From positions 1 through 64,000 of the forward strand of contig NZ_JAGIOR010000004.1 of assembly GCF_017876795.1 (NCBI RefSeq): a DNA stretch of 64,000 nt, in the 5' to 3' direction. Position 1 is the stretch's first letter; each line of letters starts with the position of its first letter. The translations under genes and the position numbers were made by a program. This DNA comes from Rhizobium leguminosarum. Its GTDB lineage: Bacteria > Pseudomonadota > Alphaproteobacteria > Rhizobiales > Rhizobiaceae. Below the pieces are notes generated by a model. That model was not told where the DNA came from, searched no databases, and worked only from the letters and a program-made list of their open reading frames with translations. This document shows positions 1 through 8,378 of this stretch, piece by piece.

Positions 1-224
1 ATCTCGATCCGGCCGCCATCCGGCTGGTGAAGGCCGGCCAGCAGTTTGATCAGCGTCGACTTGCCGGCACCGTTCTGGCCGACGAGGCCGTGGATGGTGC
101 CGCGTCTGACGATCAGCGACGCACCGGCAAGCGCCTGCGCGCCGCCGAAGTGCTTGGCGATGCCTTCGAGGCGGATGATGTCGTCTGGTGCCGTCACTGG
201 TTGGCTCAACGAAATGGCCGTCAT
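1..224 (-). CDS. Sugar ABC transporter ATP-binding protein (partial, N-terminal part)
   Basis: The first 74 codons of an ABC ATPase; the rest lies beyond the left edge. Walker [10 protein letters not shown] is at residues 49-57, after the usual short strand-forming N-terminus. It lies 64 bases downstream of a sugar-binding-protein gene on the same strand, so it is most likely the RbsA/MglA-type ATPase of a monosaccharide importer (CUT2 class), which normally carries two fused ABC domains. The ATG at 222-224 follows a purine-rich GAGAGATCGAC stretch. The substrate cannot be read from this fragment. Confidence 0.85.
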   Translation of the reverse strand, partial: MTAISLSQPVTAPDDIIRLEGIAKHFGGAQALAGASLIVRRGTIHGLVGQNGAGKSTLIKLLAGLHQPDGGRIE

Positions 225-251
225 GTCGATCTCTCCGGGCGAGCAGATGCC

Positions 252-278
252 GAGCGATCCGGCATGGCCGGATCGCTC
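252..278 (-). promoter_or_regulatory. Perfect intercistronic hairpin between binding protein and ATPase genes
   Basis: A 12-bp perfect inverted repeat (GAGCGATCCGGC at 252-263, GCCGGATCGCTC at 267-278) with a 3-base loop sits between the stop of the binding protein and the start of the ATPase. No T-run follows. Such hairpins often stabilise the binding-protein part of the mRNA or reduce downstream transcription, so that the binding protein is made in excess. The role here is inferred from position. Confidence 0.7.
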
Positions 279-288
279 GTGGGCCGTG

Positions 289-1302
289 TCAGCCGATGCC
301 GAGCTTCTTGGTAACTTCGCCGATATTGGTCTTGTTGGCGAGCAGTGCCGGAACATAGGTTTCGCGCGGCAGGGTCTGGCCGGCGAGCAGCTTGGCGACG
401 TTGCGGATGGCGGTGCGGCCGATTTCCGCCGGCTGCTGCGCGACGTCAGCCCCGGCCGGCGAATTCGGATCGGCGACGAGCTGCAGCACTTCCGGGCTGC
501 CGTCGACGCCGTACGTACGGATCTCGGTACGACCGGCCGCCGCCAAAGCCTGGGTCGCGCCAAGCTGTGGAATATCCCAGGCCGACCAGATCGCCTTGAT
601 CGAACCCTTTTCCGGATATTTGTTGAGGATTGCCGTGATCTGCGTGAAGGCGTCCTGCACGGTATTCGGGATCACGTCGCGCAGTTCCGGCTGGAGAATT
701 TTCACCTTCGGGAAGAATTTGACGACATTGACCAACTGGTCGTAGCGGATCGCGCAGGGGGTAACGCCATAGAAGCCGTTGAAGATGACGATATTGCCTT
801 CGCCGCCGATATCGGAGACCAGCTGCAGCGCCAGGTCCTTGCCGATGCCCCAGTTGTCAGAGGTGGTGTTGTTGATCGAGTTGGTCGAGCCGACGTCGAC
901 GGTCAGAACCGGGATCCCGGCGTCACGCGCCTTCTTCAGCCAGGGGTCGATGACGCTCAGCGTGCCGAGGATTTGAACGATCGCATCCGGCTTCTGGGCG
1001 ATCAGCGTCTGGAGCTGTGAGACCAGCTTGCCGTCATTGCGTCCGGCATCGACGGCGATCGGCTCGCCGCCGAGGCGCTTTACCTCTTCGATCTGGGCGT
1101 TATAGGCCTGCAGGTCGAAGAAATGATCGGTGCCGGTTGCGCTGATGGCGATACGCTTGCCTTTCAGCGACAGTTCTTCGCCGGCTGCCAAAACCGGCTT
1201 CTGCCCGACAAGCGAAGCACCGGCGACGACGACCCCGGCCACTGCGGACAGTTTCAACAGGTCTCTTCTTCCGAGACCGCTTCCCGACGTTTCGATGCTC
1301 AT
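289..1302 (-). CDS. Sugar ABC transporter substrate-binding protein (Tat-type signal)
   Basis: A 337-residue periplasmic binding protein of the peripla_BP_4 (ribose/galactose-binding) type. The N-terminus has a twin-arginine-like stretch (GRRDLLKLS) before a hydrophobic Ala/Val segment ending near VLAAGEE. The mature part carries family features such as [20 protein letters not shown] and the acidic hinge region around ILTVDVGS-like residues. The start chosen (ATG, 1300-1302) has GGAGAGAG just upstream; an in-frame start 15 bases earlier would place this site inside the gene. It is first in an operon with the ATPase at the left edge. The substrate is probably a monosaccharide or polyol but is not identifiable here. 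Confidence 0.85.
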   Translation of the reverse strand: MSIETSGSGLGRRDLLKLSAVAGVVVAGASLVGQKPVLAAGEELSLKGKRIAISATGTDHFFDLQAYNAQIEEVKRLGGEPIAVDAGRNDGKLVSQLQTLIAQKPDAIVQILGTLSVIDPWLKKARDAGIPVLTVDVGSTNSINNTTSDNWGIGKDLALQLVSDIGGEGNIVIFNGFYGVTPCAIRYDQLVNVVKFFPKVKILQPELRDVIPNTVQDAFTQITAILNKYPEKGSIKAIWSAWDIPQLGATQALAAAGRTEIRTYGVDGSPEVLQLVADPNSPAGADVAQQPAEIGRTAIRNVAKLLAGQTLPRETYVPALLANKTNIGEVTKKLGIG

Positions 1303-1518
1303 GACCACTCTCTCCAATTAAGTTATTTCTATAAATTAAGTAGACTAATGAGAATGAGGAGAAAGGAATTTTCCAAAAAGAAGCTCTCCGAGAAAAAGAG
1401 TAGGCGGGCCGAAGCGCATTCCTGGCCGGGCTTTCTCGCAAGCGACCGATGGTGCGTGGCGTCGGATGATGTCGGTGACAAAGGTGGTCGAAAGCTGACG
1501 CTTTCCACATACGGCAAA

Positions 1519-1544
1519 GCCTCCCGTTTTTATCTCCGGGAGGC
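1519..1544 (-). terminator. Rho-independent-type terminator of the AlaRS-like gene
   Basis: GCCTCCCG (1519-1526) and CGGGAGGC (1537-1544) form an 8-bp GC stem that extends by A/T and G/T pairs on both sides, 10 bases past the stop codon of the minus-strand gene ending at 1555. Only a short TTT follows, so termination may be partial. Confidence 0.6.
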
Positions 1545-1554
1545 CTTGTTCTTG

Positions 1555-2433
1555 CTATTCGTCGATCGCCTCGCTGAGTTCGGAGAGATCGATGCCATGG
1601 GTGTCGAACCACCAGTCGGGACTCATCTCGGCATGACGATCACGCAGGCGCAGATATTTTTCGCGGAGCCGCGTCTGGCGTTCGACCTCTTGCTCGAAGA
1701 ACGGATGATCGAGCGTGCCGCCCATCTTGTGGATGCGACGGAGCAGTTTTCGCAGGACGTATCCCTGCTCCTTGTTGCCCGGCCGGTAGCCGCTGTCGAC
1801 GATCGTCATCACCGTCTCGCACAGCGTCTCGAGCGCATCGTCTTGCGGCGTGCCGTTGACGATCATGTCGAGACGTTCTTTTCCGAAGCCGACGTCGATG
1901 CAGGTTCCGAGCGGATTGACAATGTTTCCGATCTCGACGCCATCCTTGTAGAACTCGGTGCAGTATCCGCTGATGCTGCCATCGCTCCACGTGCAGTCCG
2001 GATCTGCAACGATGGCCACGCGCCCGCCATAGAGCGGCGTCCATTCGACCAGGCGGTCGGGATGGATCGTCACATGATCCGGCACGAGCCCCAGCGTTTC
2101 CAGAAATTCGAGCCAGAAATCGATGGCGTTGCCGACGGTCATTTCCCTGAAGGAGAAAAGGCCAAGCATGGTGAAGTGAAGAAGATGAGTTCCGTCGCCG
2201 ATCTCGTCGAGGTCGCCCATGCGCAGGCAGGCCTGGCTGTTTGCGACTGTTCCACTTTGGGAAGGATCGGAGAAGAGAGGTTTGTATTGCTGCATTCCAG
2301 CGCTGCAGAAGAGCGTGGTGTTATCATACGGCCGTACGGATTCGATGCGTGTGAAATCGATGCCCTTGGAAAGGCAAAAGTCTCTATAGTGCTGGATCAG
2401 GCGTCCCGCGGTGACATAGGCAACCTCCTTCAT
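1555..2433 (-). CDS. Stand-alone alanyl-tRNA synthetase-like catalytic core
   Basis: A 292-residue protein that aligns by eye only with the class II catalytic core of AlaRS. Residues about 78-110 (CLRMGDLDEIG... LHFTMLGLFSFREM) match the motif 2 region, GYCTEFYKDG matches the GPCGPCSEI-YD segment, and GTCIDVGFGKERLD matches motif 3. The tRNA-recognition, editing and C-Ala domains are absent, so the enzyme is about one third of normal AlaRS length (about 875). It may activate alanine or another small amino acid and load it onto something other than tRNA, as known for Bradyrhizobium SerRS-like amino acid:carrier-protein ligases; this is inference. ATG 2431-2433 is preferred because MKEV-AYVTAGRL lines up with the AlaRS N-terminus; an ATG at 2521-2523 is also in frame but enters the operator next door. 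Confidence 0.75.
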   Translation of the reverse strand: MKEVAYVTAGRLIQHYRDFCLSKGIDFTRIESVRPYDNTTLFCSAGMQQYKPLFSDPSQSGTVANSQACLRMGDLDEIGDGTHLLHFTMLGLFSFREMTVGNAIDFWLEFLETLGLVPDHVTIHPDRLVEWTPLYGGRVAIVADPDCTWSDGSISGYCTEFYKDGVEIGNIVNPLGTCIDVGFGKERLDMIVNGTPQDDALETLCETVMTIVDSGYRPGNKEQGYVLRKLLRRIHKMGGTLDHPFFEQEVERQTRLREKYLRLRDRHAEMSPDWWFDTHGIDLSELSEAIDE

Positions 2434-2527
2434 TTTTCGTGTGCCTGCCGCGAAGATAGCAATCTGCCGCGCACACGGCAATCCGCATCCATCGACAGCT
2501 AAGCAAACGACACCCTTGATCATCGGC

Positions 2528-2557
2528 TCACTTGAGACTAAATATAACCTCAAGTGA
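2528..2557. promoter_or_regulatory. Inverted-repeat operator of the Xre/RES module
   Basis: A perfect 9-bp inverted repeat TCACTTGAG-N12-CTCAAGTGA lies 15 bases before the antitoxin start. The spacer contains an AT-rich -10-like TATAAC. The position and symmetry fit the autorepressor site of a Xre-type antitoxin. The site also lies upstream of the divergent AlaRS-like gene and could affect both promoters. Confidence 0.65.
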
Positions 2558-2572
2558 AAAGGAGCCATTGTC

Positions 2573-3004
2573 ATGATGGGATTTTCTATCGTCGCCGACG
2601 TTCTCGGTTTGCCTGCCCGGGAGCCGGCATCGCGCTCGGCCTTCGGCCTGCTCTCCAGCATCGAGGCGGGATTGCCGGTCAAGGCGCTTGACCGCATGGC
2701 ATTGCTTCTGGCCCCAAGCGACGCCCAGTTCAAATACCGGCTCGTTCCCAAGGCCACCTATGAGCGGCGCAAATCCAAGCATCGGCTCTCCACCGACGAG
2801 GGGGTAAAGCTCGCTCGCCTGGCGCGCGTCTGGGGCCTGGCGCTCGACGTCTGGCAGACCGAGGCCGAGGCGCGCGATTTCCTGTTTCGGCCGCACGCGA
2901 TGCTGGAGGACAGGCGGCCGATCGATGTGGTCATCCAGAGCGAGATCGGCGGCGAACTTGTGCTCGACATCCTTGGAAGCCTGAAATATGGCAGCGCTGC
3001 GTGA
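2573..3004 (+). CDS. Xre/MbcA/ParS-type antitoxin (DUF2384)
   Basis: A 143-residue protein with the layout of RES-domain antitoxins: an N-terminal Xre-like helical region (about 1-85) and a C-terminal ParS/MbcA toxin-binding domain (about 85-140), with the typical A-x-RDFLFRPHAMLEDRRPIDV and a final LGSLKYG. It should bind and neutralise the RES toxin encoded immediately downstream (GTGA overlap) and repress the operon through the inverted repeat at 2528-2557. RBS AAGGAG lies 8 bases before the ATG. The gene looks intact although its partner is damaged. Confidence 0.88.
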   Translation: MMGFSIVADVLGLPAREPASRSAFGLLSSIEAGLPVKALDRMALLLAPSDAQFKYRLVPKATYERRKSKHRLSTDEGVKLARLARVWGLALDVWQTEAEARDFLFRPHAMLEDRRPIDVVIQSEIGGELVLDILGSLKYGSAA

Positions 3005-3424
3005 GCGCACAGCATCTCGACCGGACGCTGACATCCGTTCGTATCGGAGATCCCGCCGGAACCTATCCGATCTTCGATGCCACCGGCTCGACCATCGCGC
3101 CGGGGCGGTGGAATACATCGGGCAGCCCGATCATCTATACGAGCGAGCACTATTCGACGGCGCTGCTCGAAAAGCTCGTCCACGGCAGCGGGAGGCTGCC
3201 GCCCAACCGGCATTATGTCACCGTCACCATACCGCGCGGGCTAACCTACGAGGTCTTCTCCGAACCCTCTTTACCCGGCTGGGACAGCATGCCTGCTGGT
3301 CCCAAGCGTCGTCGCCCGCGTCGACCGCAACGTGCTGATCAACCCGGCTCACCCGGAATTCCCATCGATCACAGTCAGCCTCCACCAACCTGTCTTCTGG
3401 GATCGCCGTCTGTTCGGTGTCTGA
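3001..3424 (+). pseudogene. RES-domain toxin, disrupted by deletion/frameshift
   Basis: The GTG start overlaps the antitoxin stop by four bases. The first about 98 codons encode a normal RES N-terminal half (R14-x-G, GRWN, YTSEHYSTALLE, ending GWDSMP). After about 3294 the frame is wrong: the original frame becomes Pro/Arg-rich, whereas frame +1 continues the RES C-terminal half (VPSVV-ARVDRNVLINPAH-P, then VFWDRRLFGV and TGA at 3422-3424). The segment normally between these halves (an FG-x-W-L...R-S-A-L type stretch of some 15-20 residues) is missing, so this is a deletion with a frame change rather than one base error. RES toxins degrade NAD+; this copy should be inactive. Confidence 0.82.
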
Positions 3425-3536
3425 TGAGGTCAATTTTCGCGTGGTGCCGACCCTGATGCGCACGCTGGTTCCAACCTGCTTTCAAGCCGATTGCGGACCA
3501 CAGCAAGCCGGCGCTCGGCAGCCAACGGCTATCTAG

Positions 3537-4433
3537 CTAATGCATCATCATCATCGGAAGCGTGCTATGCGACAGCAGGTAGCGGGTGACGTGACCGAGC
3601 AGCAGGTCCAGGAAATAGCCATGTCTGAAGGCGCCGATTAGCAAACAGGTGGCGTTCGCGGATTTCGCGAAATCGAGGATCGTCCCGCCCACGGAGCGGC
3701 TGCCTGCGCTGATCGCGACAATGTCGCCGTCAAGCGCGAGCTGATTCAGCAGCTCCCGCGCCGTGAACTGATAGCGTCCGTCGGGTTTGTCATTGACGCA
3801 AAGAACGGTGATGCGATCGGCTGCCGCCAGCCAGCGTCTCGCCGCAACGACTGTGCGCTGCGCATGCTCGTGCGGCTTCCAGCCAATCACGACATGACCC
3901 ATGAGGTTGCCGTCATATTTGCCGAGTGGCGGCACCAGCACCAGCTTGTGTTCGTTGAAGAGAATGTCGTGAAACGCGTCACGGGCATCCATATTGCCAT
4001 GGCACGGTGCGACGACGAGCGCCGTCTCGTGGCATTCGCTCGCCACGCAACGGCGGAGATCACCACGGCAGTCGTCGAGAAGGAGACGTTCGCGATCAGG
4101 CTTGTCGTGTCTCCAATCCTCGAAGGCGCGCGTGACCCGCTCCAGCCTCTCCCGCGGCGAGCCCTCATCGTGCTCTCTCAGCAGCTGCAGGTCGATTTCC
4201 TCAGGTGCGGCAATCATCTTTTCGGGGTCGGCACCCACATGAGCAGCGGCCATGGTGCCATGAATGGCATCTGCTGCATCCTCGGCGATATCAAGGCAAG
4301 ACCGCGCAATTGCTGGATCAGGGAGCAAGGCTAGGACATCGGCATGGACTACTGCATGCGCATTGTCGGCAAAAGTGGCCCCACCCTGTTGCGCCGGCCT
4401 TTGCGGGTCGCCATTCGAGAGCGCATTATTCAT
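3537..4433 (-). CDS. Universal stress protein family
   Basis: A 298-residue protein with two Usp-like halves. The C-terminal half is clear: residues about 175-298 contain HVVIGWKPHEHAQR, LNQLALDGDI and a final GG-ILDFAKSANATCLLIGAF-R-HG...LLGHVTRYLLSHSTLP, the usual UspA ATP-loop and dimer region. The N-terminal half is more diverged. ATG 4431-4433 is well placed after AAGGAGG with a 6-base spacer; an upstream in-frame start at 4475 lacks this. The role is probably in stress survival; the 260 bases upstream hold no recognisable EcfG or FNR site. Confidence 0.82.
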   Translation of the reverse strand: MNNALSNGDPQRPAQQGGATFADNAHAVVHADVLALLPDPAIARSCLDIAEDAADAIHGTMAAAHVGADPEKMIAAPEEIDLQLLREHDEGSPRERLERVTRAFEDWRHDKPDRERLLLDDCRGDLRRCVASECHETALVVAPCHGNMDARDAFHDILFNEHKLVLVPPLGKYDGNLMGHVVIGWKPHEHAQRTVVAARRWLAAADRITVLCVNDKPDGRYQFTARELLNQLALDGDIVAISAGSRSVGGTILDFAKSANATCLLIGAFRHGYFLDLLLGHVTRYLLSHSTLPMMMMH

Positions 4434-4695
4434 CTCGGACCTCCTTCCACGATGCTTCCATCGCTCCTGGTCCACAGAACCTCATTTTACTCCCGCGTCG
4501 CATGGGTCGCAACGCCGCCGGGGCGCTGTATTGTTAAACGTCAGCCGGTCAATTGTTGAGAGCCTCCGGTCGACGCAAAAAAAAGTTTTTAAAGAAATCC
4601 TCGCCAAAGCTTGTGTAACGGTTCTTCCGCGATGAGCTTGAAACTGCGGGTTCCGCCGTGCCGGCATTCAGCGCGGAGGAGGCTTCCCGCCCCAA

Positions 4696-5682
4696 TTACC
4701 CCTTCTGCCGCGGCGAACGCGCCATCAGCCGGGCATAGGCGATGGCCGAAAGCATGTTGACGTGGTTGGCCTTGCCGGTGCCGGCAATGTCGAAGGCGGT
4801 GCCGTGATCGACCGAGACGCGGTCGATCGGCAGGCCGAGCGAGACGTTGACCGCCGTCTCGAAGGCGACGAGCTTGATCGGGATGTGGCCCTGGTCGTGA
4901 TATTGGGCGATGACCAGATCGAAAGCGCCGTTATAGGCGCGGGCGAAGACCGTGTCGGCGGAGATCGGGCCGACGACGTCGATGCCCTTTGCCTGCGCCT
5001 GCTCGACGGCGGGTGCCAGGAATTCCGTATCCTCGGTGCCGAACAGGCCGTTTTCGCCGCAATGCGGGTTGAGACCGGCAACGGCGATGCGCGCCTTCTT
5101 GCCGAGCCGCAGGAAGTGCTTGTGGCCGGCTTCGATGGTGGCGAGAACCCGCTCGGTCTTGGCGCGCTCGATCGCCCCCTTCAGCGAGATATGGGTGGAG
5201 ACATGGATGGTGTTCAGCCGCTCGGAGGCAAGCAGCATGAAGGAGCTCTTCGAGCCGGTGAGATGGGCGAGAAGCCCGGTATGGCCGTCATGGTGATGGC
5301 CGGCAAGGTTCATCGCTTCCTTGTTGATCGGCGCAGTGACGATGACATCGGCTTCACCGGACATCGCGAGATCGACGGCGCGGGTGATATAGCGCACCGA
5401 GGCATCGCCGGCGACCGGGCTGACCTTGCCGATTTCGGGCAGGGCCGCGCCGAGCGCGACTTCATCGACGGCGACCCTGTCATCGCCGGCGGCATCGGCA
5501 GGGCCGAACCGCAGACGGGCGCCGGTGGCGCGGTCGGCGCGCTCCAGCGCTTCGACATTGCCGACGATGACGAAGTCGCGGCGCTCTTCTTTGGGAAGGG
5601 CCGCCAAGGCCTTGACGATCACCTCGGGGCCGACGCCGGCCGGATCACCAAGCGTCACAGCGACTTTCGCATTCCTGTCCAT
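4696..5682 (-). CDS. pdxA2: PdxA-family 4-phosphate dehydrogenase (PdxA2-like)
   Basis: A 328-residue NAD-dependent dehydrogenase/decarboxylase of the PdxA family. Visible family signatures are [11 protein letters not shown] near the start, [20 protein letters not shown] (metal-binding His), [11 protein letters not shown] and [12 protein letters not shown]. In catabolic clusters PdxA2 oxidises and decarboxylates D-threonate (or D-erythronate) 4-phosphate to dihydroxyacetone phosphate, working with a DUF1537 kinase, which is present at 15269. It lies 14 bases after the iron alcohol dehydrogenase gene, in one operon. ATG 5680-5682 is used, preceded by GAAGGGA; a TTG two codons earlier is possible. 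A function in pyridoxal phosphate synthesis is less likely in this setting. Confidence 0.85.
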   Translation of the reverse strand: MDRNAKVAVTLGDPAGVGPEVIVKALAALPKEERRDFVIVGNVEALERADRATGARLRFGPADAAGDDRVAVDEVALGAALPEIGKVSPVAGDASVRYITRAVDLAMSGEADVIVTAPINKEAMNLAGHHHDGHTGLLAHLTGSKSSFMLLASERLNTIHVSTHISLKGAIERAKTERVLATIEAGHKHFLRLGKKARIAVAGLNPHCGENGLFGTEDTEFLAPAVEQAQAKGIDVVGPISADTVFARAYNGAFDLVIAQYHDQGHIPIKLVAFETAVNVSLGLPIDRVSVDHGTAFDIAGTGKANHVNMLSAIAYARLMARSPRQKG

Positions 5683-5696
5683 CGTCAAAATCCCTT

Positions 5697-6830
5697 CTAC
5701 AACGCGGCTGCGTAAATCGAGCGGATGTCGGTGCGCGTGAGATCGCGCGGATTGTTGTCGAGCAGACGGCGAATGGCAAAGGCGTCGTCGGCCATGGCGT
5801 CGAGATCGCTTTCCGGCACGCCGAGGCCGGAGAGCTTCATCTCGATACCGAGTTCTGCGCAGAAAGCGTAAGCCGCATCGAAGACGGATGCGATGGTTTC
5901 CGAGGTTTGACGTCCGAGCGCCGCCATCACCGTCTTGGTCTTTTCAGGGGCGGCCGGCGTGTTGAAGGCAAGCACATGCGGAAAGATCAGCGCGTTCGCA
6001 GCACCATGTGCCACATGCCAGCGTGTGCCGAGCGGATAGGCAAGCGCGTGGCCGCCGGCGGTGTTGACCGGACCAAGGCAGAAACCGCCGTAAAGCGAGG
6101 CGAGCGACAAGCCGGCGCGCGCCTCGGCGTCGTTGCCATCCTTGACGGCGCGGGCGAGATATTTGCCGACCAGCCGCGTTCCCTCTATCGCATAGAGATC
6201 GACCATCGGATGGGCCTTGCGGTTGGTGAAGGCCTCGACGCAATGGGCCATCGCATCGATGCCGGTAGCAGCTGTGGTGCGGGCCGGCACGCTGAAGGTC
6301 AGGGCCGGGTCGATGACGGCGATGTCGGCCAGCATATGCAGGCTTTCCACGGCAAGCTTGGCCATCGTCTTGGGATCGGTGACCAGCGCGCGGATGCCGG
6401 CCTCGCTGCCGGTACCCGAGGTCGTGGGTACCTGGGCGAGTGCTACTTTGCGCGGGCCATGTACTTTGTTGGGGCCGACGACGTCCTGCAGCGTCTGCAT
6501 GGAGCCGACAAGAACGGCGGCAAGTTTTGCCAGGTCCATGGCGCTGCCGCCACCGAAGCCGACGATCAGTTCGGCGTTGGCGCCGTTTGCCGCGGCCAGG
6601 ACTTTTTCGAGATTGGCCGTATCCGGCTCGGGCGTCACTTCGGCAAACACCGTCACTTCGCCCTCCAACTCCAGCACGTCAATGCGCGAGGCGTTGAAGG
6701 CATCGGAGATGACAAGCGTGCGCCGATAGCCCTTTTCGGCAGCCCAATTGCCGAGCTTTGCCGCAGTGCCGATGCCGAATTCGATCAGGTGCGGCCGAAC
6801 GATCGTGATTGGCGAATCCAAGCTGGCCAT
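5697..6830 (-). CDS. Iron-containing alcohol dehydrogenase
   Basis: A 377-residue group III dehydrogenase. It shows the dinucleotide-binding [12 protein letters not shown], the PTTSGTGSE loop, and the metal-site residues in [14 protein letters not shown] and ALAYPLG...HVAHGAANA. It probably oxidises or reduces a hydroxy-acid or sugar intermediate of the neighbouring pathway. It is first in the operon with the PdxA2-like gene. RBS GGGAGG precedes the ATG at 6828-6830. The metal and substrate are not known. Confidence 0.88.
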   Translation of the reverse strand: MASLDSPITIVRPHLIEFGIGTAAKLGNWAAEKGYRRTLVISDAFNASRIDVLELEGEVTVFAEVTPEPDTANLEKVLAAANGANAELIVGFGGGSAMDLAKLAAVLVGSMQTLQDVVGPNKVHGPRKVALAQVPTTSGTGSEAGIRALVTDPKTMAKLAVESLHMLADIAVIDPALTFSVPARTTAATGIDAMAHCVEAFTNRKAHPMVDLYAIEGTRLVGKYLARAVKDGNDAEARAGLSLASLYGGFCLGPVNTAGGHALAYPLGTRWHVAHGAANALIFPHVLAFNTPAAPEKTKTVMAALGRQTSETIASVFDAAYAFCAELGIEMKLSGLGVPESDLDAMADDAFAIRRLLDNNPRDLTRTDIRSIYAAAL

Positions 6831-7182
6831 GAACCAGTCCTCCCTGCAAGACCTTGCGGCGATGTCGTCTCTCTTTAATGTAAAGTTGTAATATTAATGT
6901 CAAGCCAGCATTCCCACGCGAGGAAATTTTTATCGTCGAACATGGTGTCGAATGCGGTTCAAGCTGACGTCAACGCGCCAATATCTTATGGAATATCAGC
7001 TTGTTACCGTAGATTAATCGATCAACGGGCGTTCGAACATGAAGGATGGGCCCATCATTTGGCCGATGAACAGCGCGAAGATGTTGTCACATTCTCTCGC
7101 AGTACCGCTCAATGCCTGTTCCAGCCTGCATCCTTTCGCGCGCGACCGGACGCAGATTTACAATTTTTCGGCTGCTGGCCGC
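6831..7182. other. Intergenic region upstream of the adh-pdxA2 operon
   Basis: This 352-base stretch holds no convincing gene. Its left end is AT-rich (6871-6905). On the minus strand it contains TTGACA followed after 17 bases by CATTAA, a plausible promoter for the alcohol dehydrogenase operon. TTGTAATATTAA at 6886-6897 lies inside it and may be a regulator site. Confidence 0.5.
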
Positions 7183-8367
7183 TTACGGCAGGGATTGCGG
7201 GGCAAGCCGCACATATTTGATGGCGCGCCGGTAGTATGTGTAGGCGACATGGAGCGTGCCGTCGCTGCCCTGGATGATCGAGGGGTAGGAGAATTCGCGG
7301 TTCAGCGAGTCTTTCGAATTGTTGCTGAGGCAGAAGCCGTCGCCGGTATCGAGATCGATGCGATGCGGGAAGCTCCTGCCGCCATCCCTCGAGATCGCCA
7401 GACTGAGCGGAGCCCGCGGAACACCCCAAACCGCCTTGCGGCCGATATCGGCGGCGACAATAGCGATCTCTCCAGCCTCGCTACCCTCGATTTCGTCATA
7501 GAGAGACTGACGCCGCGCGTCCGACATGTTCGCATTCGAATGGTTGTAAACCATTGCGATTGCTCCATCATTCAGCACGGTGGCCTGGACCGAGGAGTTG
7601 TTGTTCGGCAGTTCGGTGGGCTCGGGCACGCTCCAGGTCTCGCCGCCATCGGACGATCGGCTGGAAAGAATGCTCTCGGCGAAGCGGTTGCGGTAGAAGG
7701 CGACCATCTCGTCGCCGAGCCGCAGGATGTTCATGTGCACGGCGCCGATACTGTCTGGAATATCGCGCATCTGCCAGCTGGCGCCGCCGTCTCGCGAGAT
7801 CAGCACTGCCGCCGTATCGGCGTCGCCACTCCAGCGCTGGCCGTTGAGGCCGACGCAGCGGAAAACCGGAAGCAGCCAGTCACCCCGGTCGTTGACGACG
7901 ATCTGCTGACGAACGAAGGTGCCGGGACTGTCGCACAGGATGCGAACCGGGCCGAAGCTTTTACCGCCGTCCCCCGATATACGGCATTTGACAACAGAAC
8001 CATCCTGATTACCCGAAGTCTGTGAGGTATAGAGCAGCCATGTTTTCCCGTCCGGAGCGTTGAAAATCAACGGATTTTGCTCGGATTTCTCCGGGTCGTC
8101 GCTCATCTTCTCCGGCTTGGACCAGCGCTCGGAGCCCGGCGCCAGCCGCGACATGTAAATCGAAATATCACCCATGCCCTCCATCGTGCCGCCGAACCAA
8201 ACGCAGGTCAGTGTGCCGTCCGGCAGAAAGGCGAGATTGGCCGCATGGTTCTGGATGCAAGGCGAGGGCAGATAGGCATCCGCTCGGCCCTGAATGGAGG
8301 GGTGTGGGGTGATAAGCCCAGTCATCAGCGCGGGCACGGCTTCCGAAGGCAGGCCGGTAAAACTCAT
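7183..8367 (-). CDS. Sialidase-like Asp-box (BNR) beta-propeller protein, cytoplasmic
   Basis: A 394-residue protein with four Asp-box motifs, S-x-DGG-x-(S/T)-(W/F): SGDGGKSF, SRDGGASW, SSDGGETW and SRDGGRSF. These mark a six- or seven-bladed beta-propeller of the neuraminidase-like BNR_2 type. The C-terminal PSIIQGSDGTLHVAYTYYRR stretch is typical of that family. There is no signal peptide, so it should act on an imported substrate. Homologues include glycosidases and polysaccharide lyases, so 'sialidase' should not be taken literally. It follows the DapA-like aldolase by 11 bases, and RBS GAGGAAA precedes the ATG at 8365-8367. Confidence 0.82.
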   Translation of the reverse strand: MSFTGLPSEAVPALMTGLITPHPSIQGRADAYLPSPCIQNHAANLAFLPDGTLTCVWFGGTMEGMGDISIYMSRLAPGSERWSKPEKMSDDPEKSEQNPLIFNAPDGKTWLLYTSQTSGNQDGSVVKCRISGDGGKSFGPVRILCDSPGTFVRQQIVVNDRGDWLLPVFRCVGLNGQRWSGDADTAAVLISRDGGASWQMRDIPDSIGAVHMNILRLGDEMVAFYRNRFAESILSSRSSDGGETWSVPEPTELPNNNSSVQATVLNDGAIAMVYNHSNANMSDARRQSLYDEIEGSEAGEIAIVAADIGRKAVWGVPRAPLSLAISRDGGRSFPHRIDLDTGDGFCLSNNSKDSLNREFSYPSIIQGSDGTLHVAYTYYRRAIKYVRLAPQSLP

Positions 8368-8378
8368 GGCAGATTTCC

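Noticed and set aside
4551..4630. Possible EcfG or FNR site upstream of the universal stress gene
   Set aside because: AACG and GTTC-like pieces are present but not with the required spacing or orientation.
4696..5682. Vitamin B6 biosynthesis role for the PdxA-like gene
   Set aside because: It is not next to ksgA or surA-type genes and instead sits with a catabolic dehydrogenase and a DUF1537 kinase, the typical setting of PdxA2.
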